DNA of 64,000 nt from Flagellimonas oceanensis (GCF_003992595.1 NZ_RZNA01000047.1:103870-167869), one strand, 5' to 3'. Counted from the first letter of the stretch, positions 17,027 to 26,106 are shown. Numbers and translations are program-made. The notes: generated from the letters alone by a model not told the origin.

Positions 17027-18016
17027 ATGAAGTGGTTGTTCAAATACTTTACAATTCCCATGTTCCGAAGTTTTGTTTTGGTAATGATTTTGTTGCTTTC
17101 ATCTTGTGGGGAAACCGATAAGACCGAAGAGGAAATAGACAAGGTCGTCGTTGAGTTACAGGTTTCAAGGTTTGATGAGGAATTTGCAAATGCCAATGCA
17201 AGTGACATCCCTAATTTAAAGGTAAAATATCCGTATTTGTTCCCGGAGCAATTTCACGATAGTGTTTGGGTTGCTAAACTTACCGATACGATTCAGGTTG
17301 AATTGTCTGATGAAGTTGCTAAGGCTTTTGGTGATTTTGAAGAGGAATCTGCGGATTTGGAATCCCTCTTCAAACACATTAAATATTATTTTCCAGAGAC
17401 GCAAATACCCCATGTGGTTACCCTTACTTCGGATGTTCGATACGAAAGCCGGGTTATTTTAACGGACTCCCTTTTATTGATTGGTCTGGACAATTATTTA
17501 GGGCAGGACCATCATTTTTACGAAGGAATCCAAAGATACATTGCGGCCTCTTTGGACAAAAAGTTTCTGATTTCCGATGTGGCCAGTGCTTTTTCTAAAA
17601 AAGTGCTCAATTTTCCGCGTAACCGAACCCTGCTTTCGCGCATGGTATATTATGGAAAGGAACTTTATTTAAAAGATAGATTGATGCCCTCCGCGACGGA
17701 TGCCCAGAAAATTGGATATTCCGAAGAAGAGATGGAGTGGGCAAAGGCCAATGAAGAACAAATGTGGACGTATTTTGTGGAACGGGAACTACTCTACAGT
17801 ACGGACACCGGATTGGATAGAAAGTTTTTGGACCCAGCGCCTTTTACCAAGTTTGGATTGGAGCTGGACAACGAATCGCCTCCAAGATTAGGAAGATATA
17901 TGGGATGGCAAATAGTTAGGGCCCTTATGGAAAAAACGGATATAGGCCTGAAACAATTATTGGAAACCCCCGCGGATGAAATTTTAAAACAATCAAATTA
18001 CAAACCAAAAAGATAG
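17027..18016 (+). CDS. gldB: gliding motility lipoprotein GldB
   Basis: 329 aa; lipoprotein required for gliding in Flavobacterium johnsoniae and found across the phylum, also in non-gliders. The signal MKWLFKYFTIPMFRSFVLVM is followed by ILLLSSC, with the lipidated Cys at 27. The body shows GldB-type segments: VSRFDEEFANANASDIPNLK, YLFPEQFHDSVW, LIGLDNYLGQDHHFYEGIQRYIA, and a C-terminal region MGWQIVRALMEKT. Met 17060 is an alternative start. The gldC gene follows with no gap, so both are one transcript. Its biochemical role is not known. Confidence 0.95.
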   Translation: MKWLFKYFTIPMFRSFVLVMILLLSSCGETDKTEEEIDKVVVELQVSRFDEEFANANASDIPNLKVKYPYLFPEQFHDSVWVAKLTDTIQVELSDEVAKAFGDFEEESADLESLFKHIKYYFPETQIPHVVTLTSDVRYESRVILTDSLLLIGLDNYLGQDHHFYEGIQRYIAASLDKKFLISDVASAFSKKVLNFPRNRTLLSRMVYYGKELYLKDRLMPSATDAQKIGYSEEEMEWAKANEEQMWTYFVERELLYSTDTGLDRKFLDPAPFTKFGLELDNESPPRLGRYMGWQIVRALMEKTDIGLKQLLETPADEILKQSNYKPKR

Positions 18017-18352
18017 ATGGCAGTAGAACACACTTCGGAGATAACCTTAACGGTTGGATTGGATGAGAACCGAGTGCCCGAGGAATTGAAATGGTCGGCA
18101 CAGGACGGTGGTATTAATGAAGAAGAGGCCAAGGCCATGATGCTTTCCGTTTGGGACAGCAAAAACCAAGAGTCCTTGAAAATAGATCTTTGGACAAAGG
18201 ACATGCCCGTGGATGAGATGAAGGTGTTTTTTCACCAGACCTTGGTAACTATGGCGGATACTTTTTTCAAAGCGACCCAAGATGAGAAAATGACGGCCAC
18301 GATGAAAGATTTTTGTGAATACTTCGCAGAAAAGTTGGAATTGAAGAAATAG
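18017..18352 (+). CDS. gldC: gliding motility protein GldC
   Basis: 111 aa, no signal peptide, so probably cytoplasmic. The sequence runs SEITLTVGLDENRVPEELKWSAQDGG and MLSVWDSKNQESLKIDLWTKDMPVDEMK, ending in a helical segment, as in GldC of gliding flavobacteria. In F. johnsoniae loss of gldC reduces but does not abolish gliding. It begins at the base after the gldB stop and is followed by a strong terminator. Confidence 0.95.
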   Translation: MAVEHTSEITLTVGLDENRVPEELKWSAQDGGINEEEAKAMMLSVWDSKNQESLKIDLWTKDMPVDEMKVFFHQTLVTMADTFFKATQDEKMTATMKDFCEYFAEKLELKK

Positions 18353-18390
18353 CATTGGCTTAAGAAGCACGTTTAGAAAACAGGAAGAAA

Positions 18391-18416
18391 AAAAAGCCCC
18401 ATTTTGGGGCTTTTTT
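18391..18416. terminator. bidirectional terminator between gldC and pirin gene
   Basis: GCCCCA and TGGGGC form the stem with a 3-base loop; A-rich and T-rich flanks on both sides make it work for gldC (plus) and the pirin gene (minus). Confidence 0.9.
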
Positions 18417-18433
18417 ATATTAAATAAGTGGAA

Positions 18434-19165
18434 TTAATTATTGTCCGATGCTATCAAGCTCATAGGAACTTCCATCAACAATACTCTACTGTCGCTTGTT
18501 GCTTTAAAATTGAAGGAATCGGTTTCCCAAACACCAAAACCGTCTCTTTTTTCCAGTCTTTGGCCATTAATCTCCACTTCTCCCTCCAAAACAAATGCGT
18601 AAACACCATTGCCCTCCTTTTTAATCTGATAGGAATCCGAGGCGCCCGCTTTAAATTTCCCCAAATGGAACCAAGCATCTTGATGCACCCAAACCCCATC
18701 ATCATCAGGATTAGGCGAAAGTACTTGGTAAAAGGCGTTTTGTTTTTCAATGTCCCGAATGGAAATCTGATCATATCTGGGTTCCACGTTGCGTTTGTTC
18801 GGGAAAACCCATATCTGTAAAAACTTGACTTCCTGGTCGGTGTTTTTGTTGTATTCGCTATGTTGAATACCTGTACCGGCACTCATCACCTGTACGTCCC
18901 CTTCTTTAATAGTGGTCGTATTGCCCATGCTGTCCTTATGTTCCAAATCCCCTTCCAAAGGAATGGAGATGATTTCCATATTATCGTGTGGGTGTGTTCC
19001 GAATCCTCTGCCAGGTGCTACTTGGTCATCGTTGAGTACACGCAATACGCCAAAATGCATGCGCTCAGGGTCATGATAGCCTGCAAAACTAAATGTATGA
19101 TGCGATTTTAACCAGCCATGGTCCGCATATCCGCGGGTTGCTGCTTTGTGCAATACAGATTTCAT
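18434..19165 (-). CDS. pirin family protein
   Basis: 243-aa bicupin. The N-terminal cupin carries the pirin motif with likely metal ligands (GWLKSHHTFSFAGYHDPERMHFGVLRVLNDD, then GFGTHPHDNMEIISIPLEGDLEHKDS). A second cupin-like half (residues ~130-235) has lost most ligands. Bacterial pirins bind a metal and some have quercetin 2,3-dioxygenase activity, but physiological substrates are mostly unknown. It lies downstream of yihA with a gap of 102 bp; linkage is possible but not shown. Confidence 0.93.
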   Translation of the reverse strand: MKSVLHKAATRGYADHGWLKSHHTFSFAGYHDPERMHFGVLRVLNDDQVAPGRGFGTHPHDNMEIISIPLEGDLEHKDSMGNTTTIKEGDVQVMSAGTGIQHSEYNKNTDQEVKFLQIWVFPNKRNVEPRYDQISIRDIEKQNAFYQVLSPNPDDDGVWVHQDAWFHLGKFKAGASDSYQIKKEGNGVYAFVLEGEVEINGQRLEKRDGFGVWETDSFNFKATSDSRVLLMEVPMSLIASDNN

Positions 19166-19267
19166 TGTATCAATTTTTGATTTATAAAAGCTTTTTTAGG
19201 TAGCTGATTAGTCGTAAGGTTCAACCTAATCTTACCTTGTTTGATTGATGAGGAAAGTAGGGCTTTG

Positions 19268-19885
19268 CTATTGTTTGTTGTTCTGGAAAAACTGTTGGTT
19301 GATACCGTCGATGAACTCCAGAAGTTCTTCTCTTCCCATTCGGTTGGTGGATGAAGTGGTAAAATGTGGAGGTGCTTCCTCCCAAGCGCCTTCCAATAAT
19401 TTTTGAAGGTAGGCATTTGCTTGTCTCTCTATGGCCTTGGGTTTAAGTTTGTCCGCTTTGGTAAAAATGATGGCGAAGGGAACCTGATTGGTGCCCAGCC
19501 ATTCCATGAATTCCAAGTCCACGGGTTGTGGTTCGTGGCGGATATCCACCAGAACAAAACCACATACCAGTTGCTTTCTTTTTTGAAAATACTCTGTAAT
19601 GTATTTCTGAAAGGTTTTTTTATCCTTTTTGGAAACGCGGGCGTAGCCGTAGCCCGGTAAATCCACCAAAAACCAATTGTTGTTGATTTTAAAATGGTTG
19701 ATGAGCTGTGTTTTTCCCGGTCTCCCAGAGGTTTTGGCCAGCGCTTTTCGTTCCACCAGCATATTGATCAAGGATGACTTTCCCACATTGGACCTTCCAA
19801 TGAAAGCGTATTCAGGTAAGGGCTCATTGGGACATTTGGCAACATTGGTGTTGCTCATCACAAATTCTGCTGAGGTAATTTTCAT
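19268..19885 (-). CDS. yihA: ribosome biogenesis GTP-binding protein YihA/YsxC (EngB)
   Basis: 205-aa GTPase needed for assembly of the large ribosomal subunit. G1 is GRSNVGKSSLINM near residues 30-42, G3 is DLPGYGYA near 75, and G4 is TKADK near 142. Starts at ATG (MKITSAEFVMSNTNVAKCP). The gene begins 2 bp after the upstream alpha/beta-hydrolase gene stops, so the two are an operon. Confidence 0.97.
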   Translation of the reverse strand: MKITSAEFVMSNTNVAKCPNEPLPEYAFIGRSNVGKSSLINMLVERKALAKTSGRPGKTQLINHFKINNNWFLVDLPGYGYARVSKKDKKTFQKYITEYFQKRKQLVCGFVLVDIRHEPQPVDLEFMEWLGTNQVPFAIIFTKADKLKPKAIERQANAYLQKLLEGAWEEAPPHFTTSSTNRMGREELLEFIDGINQQFFQNNKQ

Positions 19886-19887
19886 GT

Positions 19888-20652
19888 CTAGAAGTTACGC
19901 TTTTTCAACCAAGCTTCCAGAATATGGTTAAAGTCGTTGGGGTGCTCCATCATTGGGGCGTGGCCACATTTTTCTATCCAATATAAATCGGAATCAGGTA
20001 GCAAATCATGGAATTCCTTGGCTACATTGGGTGGGGTTACTGTATCGTTCTCTCCCCAGATAATACATGTTGGTGTGTTCATGTGGGGCAGGTCTTTGGA
20101 CATATTGTGGCGAATGGCACTCTTGGCAATGGCCAATGTCTTGACCAATTTCATTCTGTCGTTTACTGTGGCAAAAACTTCGTCTACGATTGCCTTGGTG
20201 GCCACTTTTGGGTCGTAAAATACGTCCTCGGCCTTCTTTTTAATGAACTCGTAGTCACCACGTTTCGGATATCCATCACCCATGGCGCTCTCATATAAAC
20301 CGGAACTACCTGTGATTACCAAAGCCTTGACCATTTCGGGGAACATTTTCGTGTGCAAAAGTCCGATGTGTCCTCCTAGGGAGTTTCCAAGTAAGATAAC
20401 ATCCTTTAAGCCCTTGTGTTCGATAAATCCTTCCAAGAACGTGGCAAAGTTTTTTACCGTGGTCTTTAGTAGCGGCATATCGTAAATGGGCAATTCGGGA
20501 ATCAGTACTTGGTATCCTTTAGGTGGAAAATATTCGGATACCCCTTGGAAGTTACTCAAACCTCCCATCAAACCGTGTAATATAATCATGGGAGTCCCTT
20601 CTCCCTTTTCTATATATCGGTATTTGCCATCCTCGATTAAATGCTCTTCCAT
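19888..20652 (-). CDS. alpha/beta hydrolase
   Basis: 254 aa, no signal peptide. The oxyanion region is MIILHGLMGGLSNF and the nucleophile elbow GNSLGGHIGL holds Ser near residue 98. The acid is probably in WGENDTVTP and the His in CGHAPMMEHP. Fold and catalytic triad are clear; substrate is not (esterase, lipase and C-C hydrolases share these features). It leads the yihA operon, with an exact -7 element 26 bp upstream. Confidence 0.9.
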   Translation of the reverse strand: MEEHLIEDGKYRYIEKGEGTPMIILHGLMGGLSNFQGVSEYFPPKGYQVLIPELPIYDMPLLKTTVKNFATFLEGFIEHKGLKDVILLGNSLGGHIGLLHTKMFPEMVKALVITGSSGLYESAMGDGYPKRGDYEFIKKKAEDVFYDPKVATKAIVDEVFATVNDRMKLVKTLAIAKSAIRHNMSKDLPHMNTPTCIIWGENDTVTPPNVAKEFHDLLPDSDLYWIEKCGHAPMMEHPNDFNHILEAWLKKRNF

Positions 20653-20678
20653 CTATAGTCAGTTGGTAGTAAGAGGCG

Positions 20679-20686
20679 CAAATATA
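20679..20686 (-). promoter_or_regulatory. -7 element TATATTTG for the hydrolase-yihA operon
   Basis: Exact TAnnTTTG on the minus strand, 26 bp from the hydrolase start. Confidence 0.5.
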
Positions 20687-20786
20687 GGAATTTCATACCA
20701 CAAAGATTTCAGGTTTTGGGATAACTGAGCCAAGTTTTTTCATTTGAGCCAAATCTAGTCTCATATCGGCACATCGATCGCGAGTT

Positions 20787-20793
20787 CCACTTT
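20787..20793 (-). promoter_or_regulatory. inverted AAAGTGG word upstream of the mraZ boxes
   Basis: The plus strand reads CCACTTT, so AAAGTGG is on the minus strand. It lies 30 bp before the direct repeats and within a small dyad (GTTCC 20784-20788, GGAAC 20796-20800). It may be an extra site for the same regulator. Confidence 0.35.
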
Positions 20794-20822
20794 GGGGAAC
20801 AAACAAGCGGATTTTGTCCAAA

Positions 20823-20869
20823 AGTGGGGAATTTATCAACAAAAGTGGTGTTAAGTGGAGAAATGTGGA
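20823..20869 (+). promoter_or_regulatory. putative MraZ operator: four AAGTGG-type direct repeats
   Basis: AAGTGG occurs at 20823-20828, 20844-20849 and 20854-20859, with the near copy ATGTGG at 20864-20869. The last three are exactly 10 bp apart, one DNA turn, and the first is 21 bp before the second. Known MraZ operators are similarly spaced direct repeats (TGGGN in E. coli, AAAGTG-type in Mycoplasma). The block ends 11 bp before the -7 element and covers the -33 region, fitting autorepression of the division and wall cluster. Confidence 0.7.
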
Positions 20870-20880
20870 AATAAAATCTA

Positions 20881-20888
20881 TATATTTG
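20881..20888 (+). promoter_or_regulatory. -7 element TATATTTG for the mraZ cluster
   Basis: Exact TAnnTTTG, 29 bp before the GTG start of mraZ. A normal -33 element is not visible; the GTGG repeats occupy that position. Confidence 0.6.
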
Positions 20889-20917
20889 AGTTGTATTAAG
20901 TAACCAATTGATTTCTA

Positions 20918-21373
20918 GTGACCCATATCATAGGACAACATGATTGCAAAGCGGACTCCAAAGGAAGGGTTTTATTGCCCATTTCTTTGAAGAACCAATT
21001 GTTGCCCGTAATCAAGGATGGGTTCGTGATCAAGCGGTCTGTATTTCAGCAATGCCTGGAATTGTATCCCAAGGCTGAGTTTGATGTGTTGATGCAGAAA
21101 GTGATGAAGAAAAGCAAAATCAACCGAAAGTACGATGCTTTTGTGAGAAATTTTGTGGCAGGAATGAAGGAGGTCAGCATTGATGGTGACTCGGGGAGAT
21201 TGCAAATCCCTAAAAACTTGGTGGAGTTTGCTGGAATTGAAAAAGAAGTGGTTCTGAATGCGGTTTTTGACAAAATCGAGATTTGGAACAAGGATATGTA
21301 TGAGAAAGTCTTGGCAGAAAGCGAGAAGGATTACGCAGACCTCGCCGAGGAGATTTTTGATGACGATGAGTAG
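20918..21373 (+). CDS. mraZ: division/cell wall cluster transcriptional repressor MraZ
   Basis: 151 aa with two AbrB-like SpoVT halves. Each carries a form of the DNA-contacting motif: DSKGRVLLPISLK near residue 14 and GDSGRLQIPKNLVEFAG near residue 88. MraZ binds direct repeats before its own gene and regulates the dcw cluster. The start is GTG 20918 (MTHIIGQHDCKADSKGR). The C-terminus is acidic (LAEEIFDDDE), and its last codons overlap the start of rsmH, so the two are translationally linked. Confidence 0.96.
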   Translation: MTHIIGQHDCKADSKGRVLLPISLKNQLLPVIKDGFVIKRSVFQQCLELYPKAEFDVLMQKVMKKSKINRKYDAFVRNFVAGMKEVSIDGDSGRLQIPKNLVEFAGIEKEVVLNAVFDKIEIWNKDMYEKVLAESEKDYADLAEEIFDDDE

Positions 21374-22268
21374 TGCATATCACAATCCGGTATTGCTGAG
21401 GGAATCAGTGGATGGATTGCAAATAAAAGAGGATGGAGTGTACGTGGATGTCACTTTTGGTGGCGGCGGACACTCCAAAGAAATTTTGAAAAGATTGGGT
21501 AGTGGCGGAAAGTTGTTCGCGTTTGATCAAGATGAAGATGCCCTTCAGAATACATTAAATGATGAAAGGTTTCAGTTGATCAATCAGAATTTTCGCTACC
21601 TCAAACAGTTTTTAAAGTTCTATGGCATTCGGAAAGTTGATGGAATCTTGGCGGATTTTGGGGTTTCCTCCCATCAGTTCGATGAAGCCGAGCGCGGTTT
21701 CTCCATTCGGTTCAATGCAGATTTGGATATGCGGATGGATAAAAACAATGAGTTGTCGGCCTTTCAGGTGGTGAACACCTATTCCCAAGAAGATTTAGCG
21801 TCGGTTCTTTTTCAGTACGGTGAATTGCGAAATGCAAATGCCATGGCCAGGACAATTGTTGCGGCCAGATCGGAAGAACCCATCAAAACGACCGACGACC
21901 TTAAAAAGGTGCTGGTGAAGTTTTTGCCCAAAATGAAGGAGAACAAAATTTTGGCACAAATCTATCAAGCCATTAGGATAGAGGTGAACCAAGAGATTGC
22001 AGTGCTCAAGGAATTTTTGGAGCAAGTGCCCGAGGTGCTGAAAGAAGGTGGACGGTTGAGTTTGATCAGTTACCACTCCTTGGAAGATCGGTTGGCCAAG
22101 CGCTTTATCCGGGCCGGTAAGTTTGACGGCGAGCCAGAAAAGGATTTTTACGGGAATATCAATGTTCCCTTGAAAAAAGTGGGAGGATTGATTGTTCCAT
22201 CAGCAGAAGAAATAGCCAACAATAACAGGGCGAGAAGTGCAAAACTCCGTATTGCGGAGCGCATATAG
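21366..22268 (+). CDS. rsmH: 16S rRNA (cytosine(1402)-N(4))-methyltransferase
   Basis: SAM-dependent enzyme methylating N4 of C1402 in the ribosomal P site. SAM-binding motif VDVTFGGGGHSKEIL lies near residue 24; GILADFGVSSHQFDEAERGFSIR near 95 and LSLISYHSLEDRLAKRF near 230 are RsmH signatures. ATG 21366 gives MSSAYHNPVLLRESV; ATG 21360 would add two residues, and a frame open to 21258 runs inside mraZ and is not real. Overlaps the mraZ stop by 8 bp. Confidence 0.97.
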   Translation: MSSAYHNPVLLRESVDGLQIKEDGVYVDVTFGGGGHSKEILKRLGSGGKLFAFDQDEDALQNTLNDERFQLINQNFRYLKQFLKFYGIRKVDGILADFGVSSHQFDEAERGFSIRFNADLDMRMDKNNELSAFQVVNTYSQEDLASVLFQYGELRNANAMARTIVAARSEEPIKTTDDLKKVLVKFLPKMKENKILAQIYQAIRIEVNQEIAVLKEFLEQVPEVLKEGGRLSLISYHSLEDRLAKRFIRAGKFDGEPEKDFYGNINVPLKKVGGLIVPSAEEIANNNRARSAKLRIAERI

Positions 22269-22311
22269 ATAGGTTTTCACTTTAGTGGAACCCTAAAAAA
22301 AAGAACACTAA

Positions 22312-22629
22312 ATGAGAAAAGGATTACTGGACATATTAAAAGGAAAGTTTTTGGTGAGCGGGGATGCTCCCAAGAACTGGATGTTTTTGTTGTTCGCCTC
22401 TTTCTTGGCGGCCTTGATGATTTCCAGTAGTCATAATGCCGATAAAAAAGTACTGGAGATTGCCGAGTTGAACGAGGAGGTGAGAAAACTTAAAAGTGAG
22501 TTTTTTGAGGCCCGTTCCAATGTGCAGCAATTGAAACTCGAATCGACTTTGCGCGAGGTGGTGGCCGAAAGAGGGTTGGCGCCATCACAGAACCCACCAA
22601 AAAAAATAAAAGTTAAATCAGCTAAATAG
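22312..22629 (+). CDS. FtsL-like cell division protein
   Basis: 105-aa bitopic membrane protein. A polar N-terminus (~22 residues) precedes a hydrophobic helix (WMFLLFASFLAALMISS), then a Leu/Glu coiled coil (VLEIAELNEEVRKLKSEFFEARSNVQQLKLE). This is the FtsL layout that links the septal synthase FtsI-FtsW with FtsQ. Sequence identity to E. coli FtsL is expected to be low; placement between rsmH and the PBP gene gives most of the confidence. Ends by overlapping the next start by 1 bp. Confidence 0.88.
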   Translation: MRKGLLDILKGKFLVSGDAPKNWMFLLFASFLAALMISSSHNADKKVLEIAELNEEVRKLKSEFFEARSNVQQLKLESTLREVVAERGLAPSQNPPKKIKVKSAK

Positions 22630-24638
22630 TGGCCATTACCGAAAAAAATATCATGAACAGACTTTACCTCGTAGCAGGAGGCCTTCTTGTGTTGGCCATT
22701 GCCGTTGTGGTGAAGTTGGTGGATATTCAAATGGTGCAGGGTGAAAAATATAAGGAGCTTGCCCTGAGCAAGACCGAGAAGATGTTTACCATTGAGCCCA
22801 ATCGTGGAAACCTATATTCCGAAGATGGCAGTTTGTTGGCGGCATCGGTTCCCAAATATGAAATCCGGTTTGATGCCAAGACCGTTTCCCAAGAAAATTT
22901 TGAGAACAACGTAGCTGCCCTTTCCGATTCCTTGGGCAAATTGTTCGATAGACCATCCTCTTATTACAGGCAATTGTTCCGTAAAGCACGAGCCAATGGC
23001 AATCGCTATAAGTTGGTGGCGCGTAACGTAGGGTATTTGGATTATGTGCGAATCAAGTCATTTCCATTGTTCAACCTTGGTCCATATAAAGGAGGCTTTA
23101 TAGAAACGCATCGGGTGGTTCGTGAATACCCTTTGGGTAAAATGGCAGCCAGAAGCATTGGTTACGAGCGTGTGGATGAGAACGGGTATTATACCCGTGT
23201 AGGATTGGATGGTGCCTTTGGAGAGTCTTATCTGCGTGGTAAGGAAGGTAAGCGATTAAAACAAAAAATAGCCAAAGGGCAGTGGAAGCCTGTGGGGCTG
23301 GACAATATCGTGGAGCCTCAAGATGGTTTGGACGTGGTTTCCACCATCGATGTCAATATCCAGGATATCGCCCATCATGAATTGTTGAAGCAATTGGAAA
23401 GATATAAGGCAGACCACGGTTGTGTGGTGGTAATGGAAACTGAAACCGGAGAAATCAAGGCCATTTCCAATTTAGGCAGGACAACCGAAGGAAAGTATTA
23501 TGAAAAGTTGAACTATGCCGTTGGTGAATCCCATGAGCCAGGTTCCACTTTTAAATTGATGTCGATGGTGGCCGCTTTGGAAGATAAGGTGGTGGATACC
23601 AGTACGGTCATCGATACCGAAAAGGGTAGATATCGTATTTATGATGGTGTCGTAAAGGATTCCAAATGGGGTGGGTACGGAGAAATCAGCGTGGCCGAAG
23701 CCTTTGCTGTTTCATCCAACACGGCTTTTGCAAAGATCATCAACGAAAATTATAAGGAGCAGCCCGAAAAATTCGTCAATCGCCTCATGAACATGGGACT
23801 TCATAAAAAATTAGGACTTCCCATCATAGGTGAAGGCGATCCGGTAATCCGTTATCCTGGGGACAAGGGATGGTCCGGGATTTCCTTGGGCTGGATGTCA
23901 TACGGATATGAAGTGTCGTTGACGCCGATTCAAACTTTGGCCTTTTATAATGCTATTGCCAATGACGGGGAATATGTAAAACCTCGTTTGATTCAAGAAG
24001 TACGCGAGGGCAATAAGGTATTAAAACGATTTGACAAGGAGGTTTTGAACCCTTCCATCTGCTCCAAGGAGACCGTTAAAAAAGCGCAGCAACTTTTAAA
24101 GGATGTAGTGGAAAAAGAATATGGTACAGGGCACAAGATGTACTCCAAAAACTTTTCCATGGCCGGAAAGACGGGAACTACTCAAAAGAATTATGTGGAG
24201 AAGAACCCGGATAAATTGGCCTACATCTCCTCTTTTGCCGGATACTTTCCCGCGGATAACCCCAAATACTCCTGTATCGTGGTCATTCATGAGCCAGATA
24301 AGGATGAGGGATACTACGGAGCTGATGTTTCAGGTCCTGTATTCAAATCCATGGCGCAAAAAATACACGCCATCTCACCCATGGTGGATGAGGTGGACAA
24401 CAAAATCATAGAGGATTCAAAGTTGGACGAGCAGTATCAACAATACTTCGCCCAAGTCCAAAAAAAGTACAGTACCGTGCCCAATGTGAAGGGAATGAGT
24501 GGAATGGATGCGGTTTCCCTGTTGGAAAACTTGGGAATCGAAGTTGAGGTGCACGGCAACGGAAAAGTGAAAAATCAGTCGGTAAACCAAGGGACCAATA
24601 TCAAACAGGTCAAAAAAATAGTATTGGAGCTTTCATGA
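22629..24638 (+). CDS. penicillin-binding protein (septal transpeptidase FtsI/SpoVD type) with C-terminal PASTA domain
   Basis: 669-aa class B PBP cross-linking septal peptidoglycan. Membrane helix at about 12-32 (LYLVAGGLLVLAIAVVVKLV), then a dimerisation domain with EPNRGNLYSEDGSLLA. The transpeptidase domain has SxxK in PGSTFKLMS (catalytic Ser), SxN in AVSSNTAFAK and KTGTT in MAGKTGTTQK. Residues ~610-669 (TVPNVKGMSGMDAVSLLENLGIEVEVHG) form one PASTA domain, more like Gram-positive SpoVD/PBP2x than E. coli FtsI. GTG start, overlapping the FtsL-like gene by one base and murE by four. Confidence 0.96.
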   Translation: MAITEKNIMNRLYLVAGGLLVLAIAVVVKLVDIQMVQGEKYKELALSKTEKMFTIEPNRGNLYSEDGSLLAASVPKYEIRFDAKTVSQENFENNVAALSDSLGKLFDRPSSYYRQLFRKARANGNRYKLVARNVGYLDYVRIKSFPLFNLGPYKGGFIETHRVVREYPLGKMAARSIGYERVDENGYYTRVGLDGAFGESYLRGKEGKRLKQKIAKGQWKPVGLDNIVEPQDGLDVVSTIDVNIQDIAHHELLKQLERYKADHGCVVVMETETGEIKAISNLGRTTEGKYYEKLNYAVGESHEPGSTFKLMSMVAALEDKVVDTSTVIDTEKGRYRIYDGVVKDSKWGGYGEISVAEAFAVSSNTAFAKIINENYKEQPEKFVNRLMNMGLHKKLGLPIIGEGDPVIRYPGDKGWSGISLGWMSYGYEVSLTPIQTLAFYNAIANDGEYVKPRLIQEVREGNKVLKRFDKEVLNPSICSKETVKKAQQLLKDVVEKEYGTGHKMYSKNFSMAGKTGTTQKNYVEKNPDKLAYISSFAGYFPADNPKYSCIVVIHEPDKDEGYYGADVSGPVFKSMAQKIHAISPMVDEVDNKIIEDSKLDEQYQQYFAQVQKKYSTVPNVKGMSGMDAVSLLENLGIEVEVHGNGKVKNQSVNQGTNIKQVKKIVLELS

Positions 24639-26098
24639 AGTTATTGAAGGACATATTATATGGTGTAAGCCTCTCTGCGGTAAGTGGGGATACCAACGTA
24701 ATGGTGAACCATGTGCATTTCGATTCCAGAAAAGTGGAGATGGATGATGTGTTCGTGGCCATTCGTGGGACCCTTACCGATGGTCATAAGTTCATTCAAA
24801 AGGCCGTGGATTCCGGGGCTCGGGCCATCGTATGTGAAGAGCTTCCCGAAATTATGGTCAACGGTGTTACTTATCTGCAAGTAAACAATTGCAATAGTGC
24901 ATTGGCCGTGATTGCTTCCAACTTTTATGATAACCCTTCAAAAAACCTGAAGTTGGTCGGGGTTACCGGTACCAATGGCAAGACCACGGTAACCACGCTT
25001 TTGTACAACCTGTTCAAGAAAGCTGGTTTTAAGGTTGGATTGATTTCCACCATTAAGGTATTGGTGGATGATAAGGAGTTCAAAACTACACACACCACTC
25101 CGGATGTGATGACCATCAACAATTACTTGTCCATGATGAACGAGGTAGGTGTTGAGTTCTGCTTTATGGAGGTGAGTTCGCATGGAATTCATCAAAAAAG
25201 GGCAGAGGGATTGCATTTCGAAGGAGCCATCTTTACCAATTTGTCCCATGATCATTTGGATTACCATAAAACCTTTGCTGAATACCGGGATACCAAGAAA
25301 AAATTGTTCGATGGACTGCCAAAAACAGCTTTTGCCTTGGTCAATATCGATGATAAGAACGGACTGGTAATGTTGCAGAACACCAGAGCCAAAAAATATA
25401 CTTATGCCCTAAAAACCTTCGCCGATTACAGGGCGCAGATTTTGGAAAAACAGTTCAACGGCCAGCTATTGAAAGTTGATGAAAATGAATTGTGGTCCAA
25501 ACTGATCGGGGATTTTAATGCATACAATTTACTGGCCATTTACGCCACTGCCGACATTCTGGGGCTCGAAAAAATGGAGACCCTTAGACTGATGAGCGAG
25601 TTGGAGAATGTGGATGGCAGGTTTCAATATTACATATCAAAAGATAGGATAACGGCTATTGTTGATTATGCCCATACGCCGGATGCACTCAAAAATGTAT
25701 TGGTTACTATCAATGCATTGAGGACTGGAAATGAAAACGTCATCACCGTAGTGGGGTGTGGTGGTGACCGTGATAAGTCAAAGCGTCCGGTTATGGGTCA
25801 TATCGCTTCAGAAATGAGCGATCAGGCCATTTTCACATCCGACAATCCAAGAACTGAGTCCCCATCAGTGATTATCGAAGAGATGGAAGCTGGGGTCGAA
25901 GCCCAGAACGTTCGAAAAGTATTGTCCATCGAAAATAGAAAACAGGCCATTAAAACAGCTTGCAAGCTCGCGGTGGCCAACGATATCATTCTAGTGGCGG
26001 GAAAAGGTCACGAGACCTATCAGGAGACCAATGGTGTCCGGGTCGATTTTGATGATTTTAAAGAAGTGAAAGAAGCTCTGGAGAGCCTTAAAAAATAA
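24635..26098 (+). CDS. murE: UDP-N-acetylmuramoyl-L-alanyl-D-glutamate--2,6-diaminopimelate ligase
   Basis: 487-aa Mur ligase adding the third stem-peptide residue. ATP loop VTGTNGKTTVTTLLY lies near residue 110. The segment TSDNPRTESPSVI near residue 405 carries the DNPR motif that selects meso-diaminopimelate rather than lysine, so the wall is predicted to be mDAP type. Starts with ATG overlapping the PBP stop (ATGA). A gap of 8 bp leads to mraY. murF, the next ligase in the pathway, is absent from this cluster. Confidence 0.98.
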   Translation: MKLLKDILYGVSLSAVSGDTNVMVNHVHFDSRKVEMDDVFVAIRGTLTDGHKFIQKAVDSGARAIVCEELPEIMVNGVTYLQVNNCNSALAVIASNFYDNPSKNLKLVGVTGTNGKTTVTTLLYNLFKKAGFKVGLISTIKVLVDDKEFKTTHTTPDVMTINNYLSMMNEVGVEFCFMEVSSHGIHQKRAEGLHFEGAIFTNLSHDHLDYHKTFAEYRDTKKKLFDGLPKTAFALVNIDDKNGLVMLQNTRAKKYTYALKTFADYRAQILEKQFNGQLLKVDENELWSKLIGDFNAYNLLAIYATADILGLEKMETLRLMSELENVDGRFQYYISKDRITAIVDYAHTPDALKNVLVTINALRTGNENVITVVGCGGDRDKSKRPVMGHIASEMSDQAIFTSDNPRTESPSVIIEEMEAGVEAQNVRKVLSIENRKQAIKTACKLAVANDIILVAGKGHETYQETNGVRVDFDDFKEVKEALESLKK

Positions 26099-26106
26099 TG
26101 TAGTCC

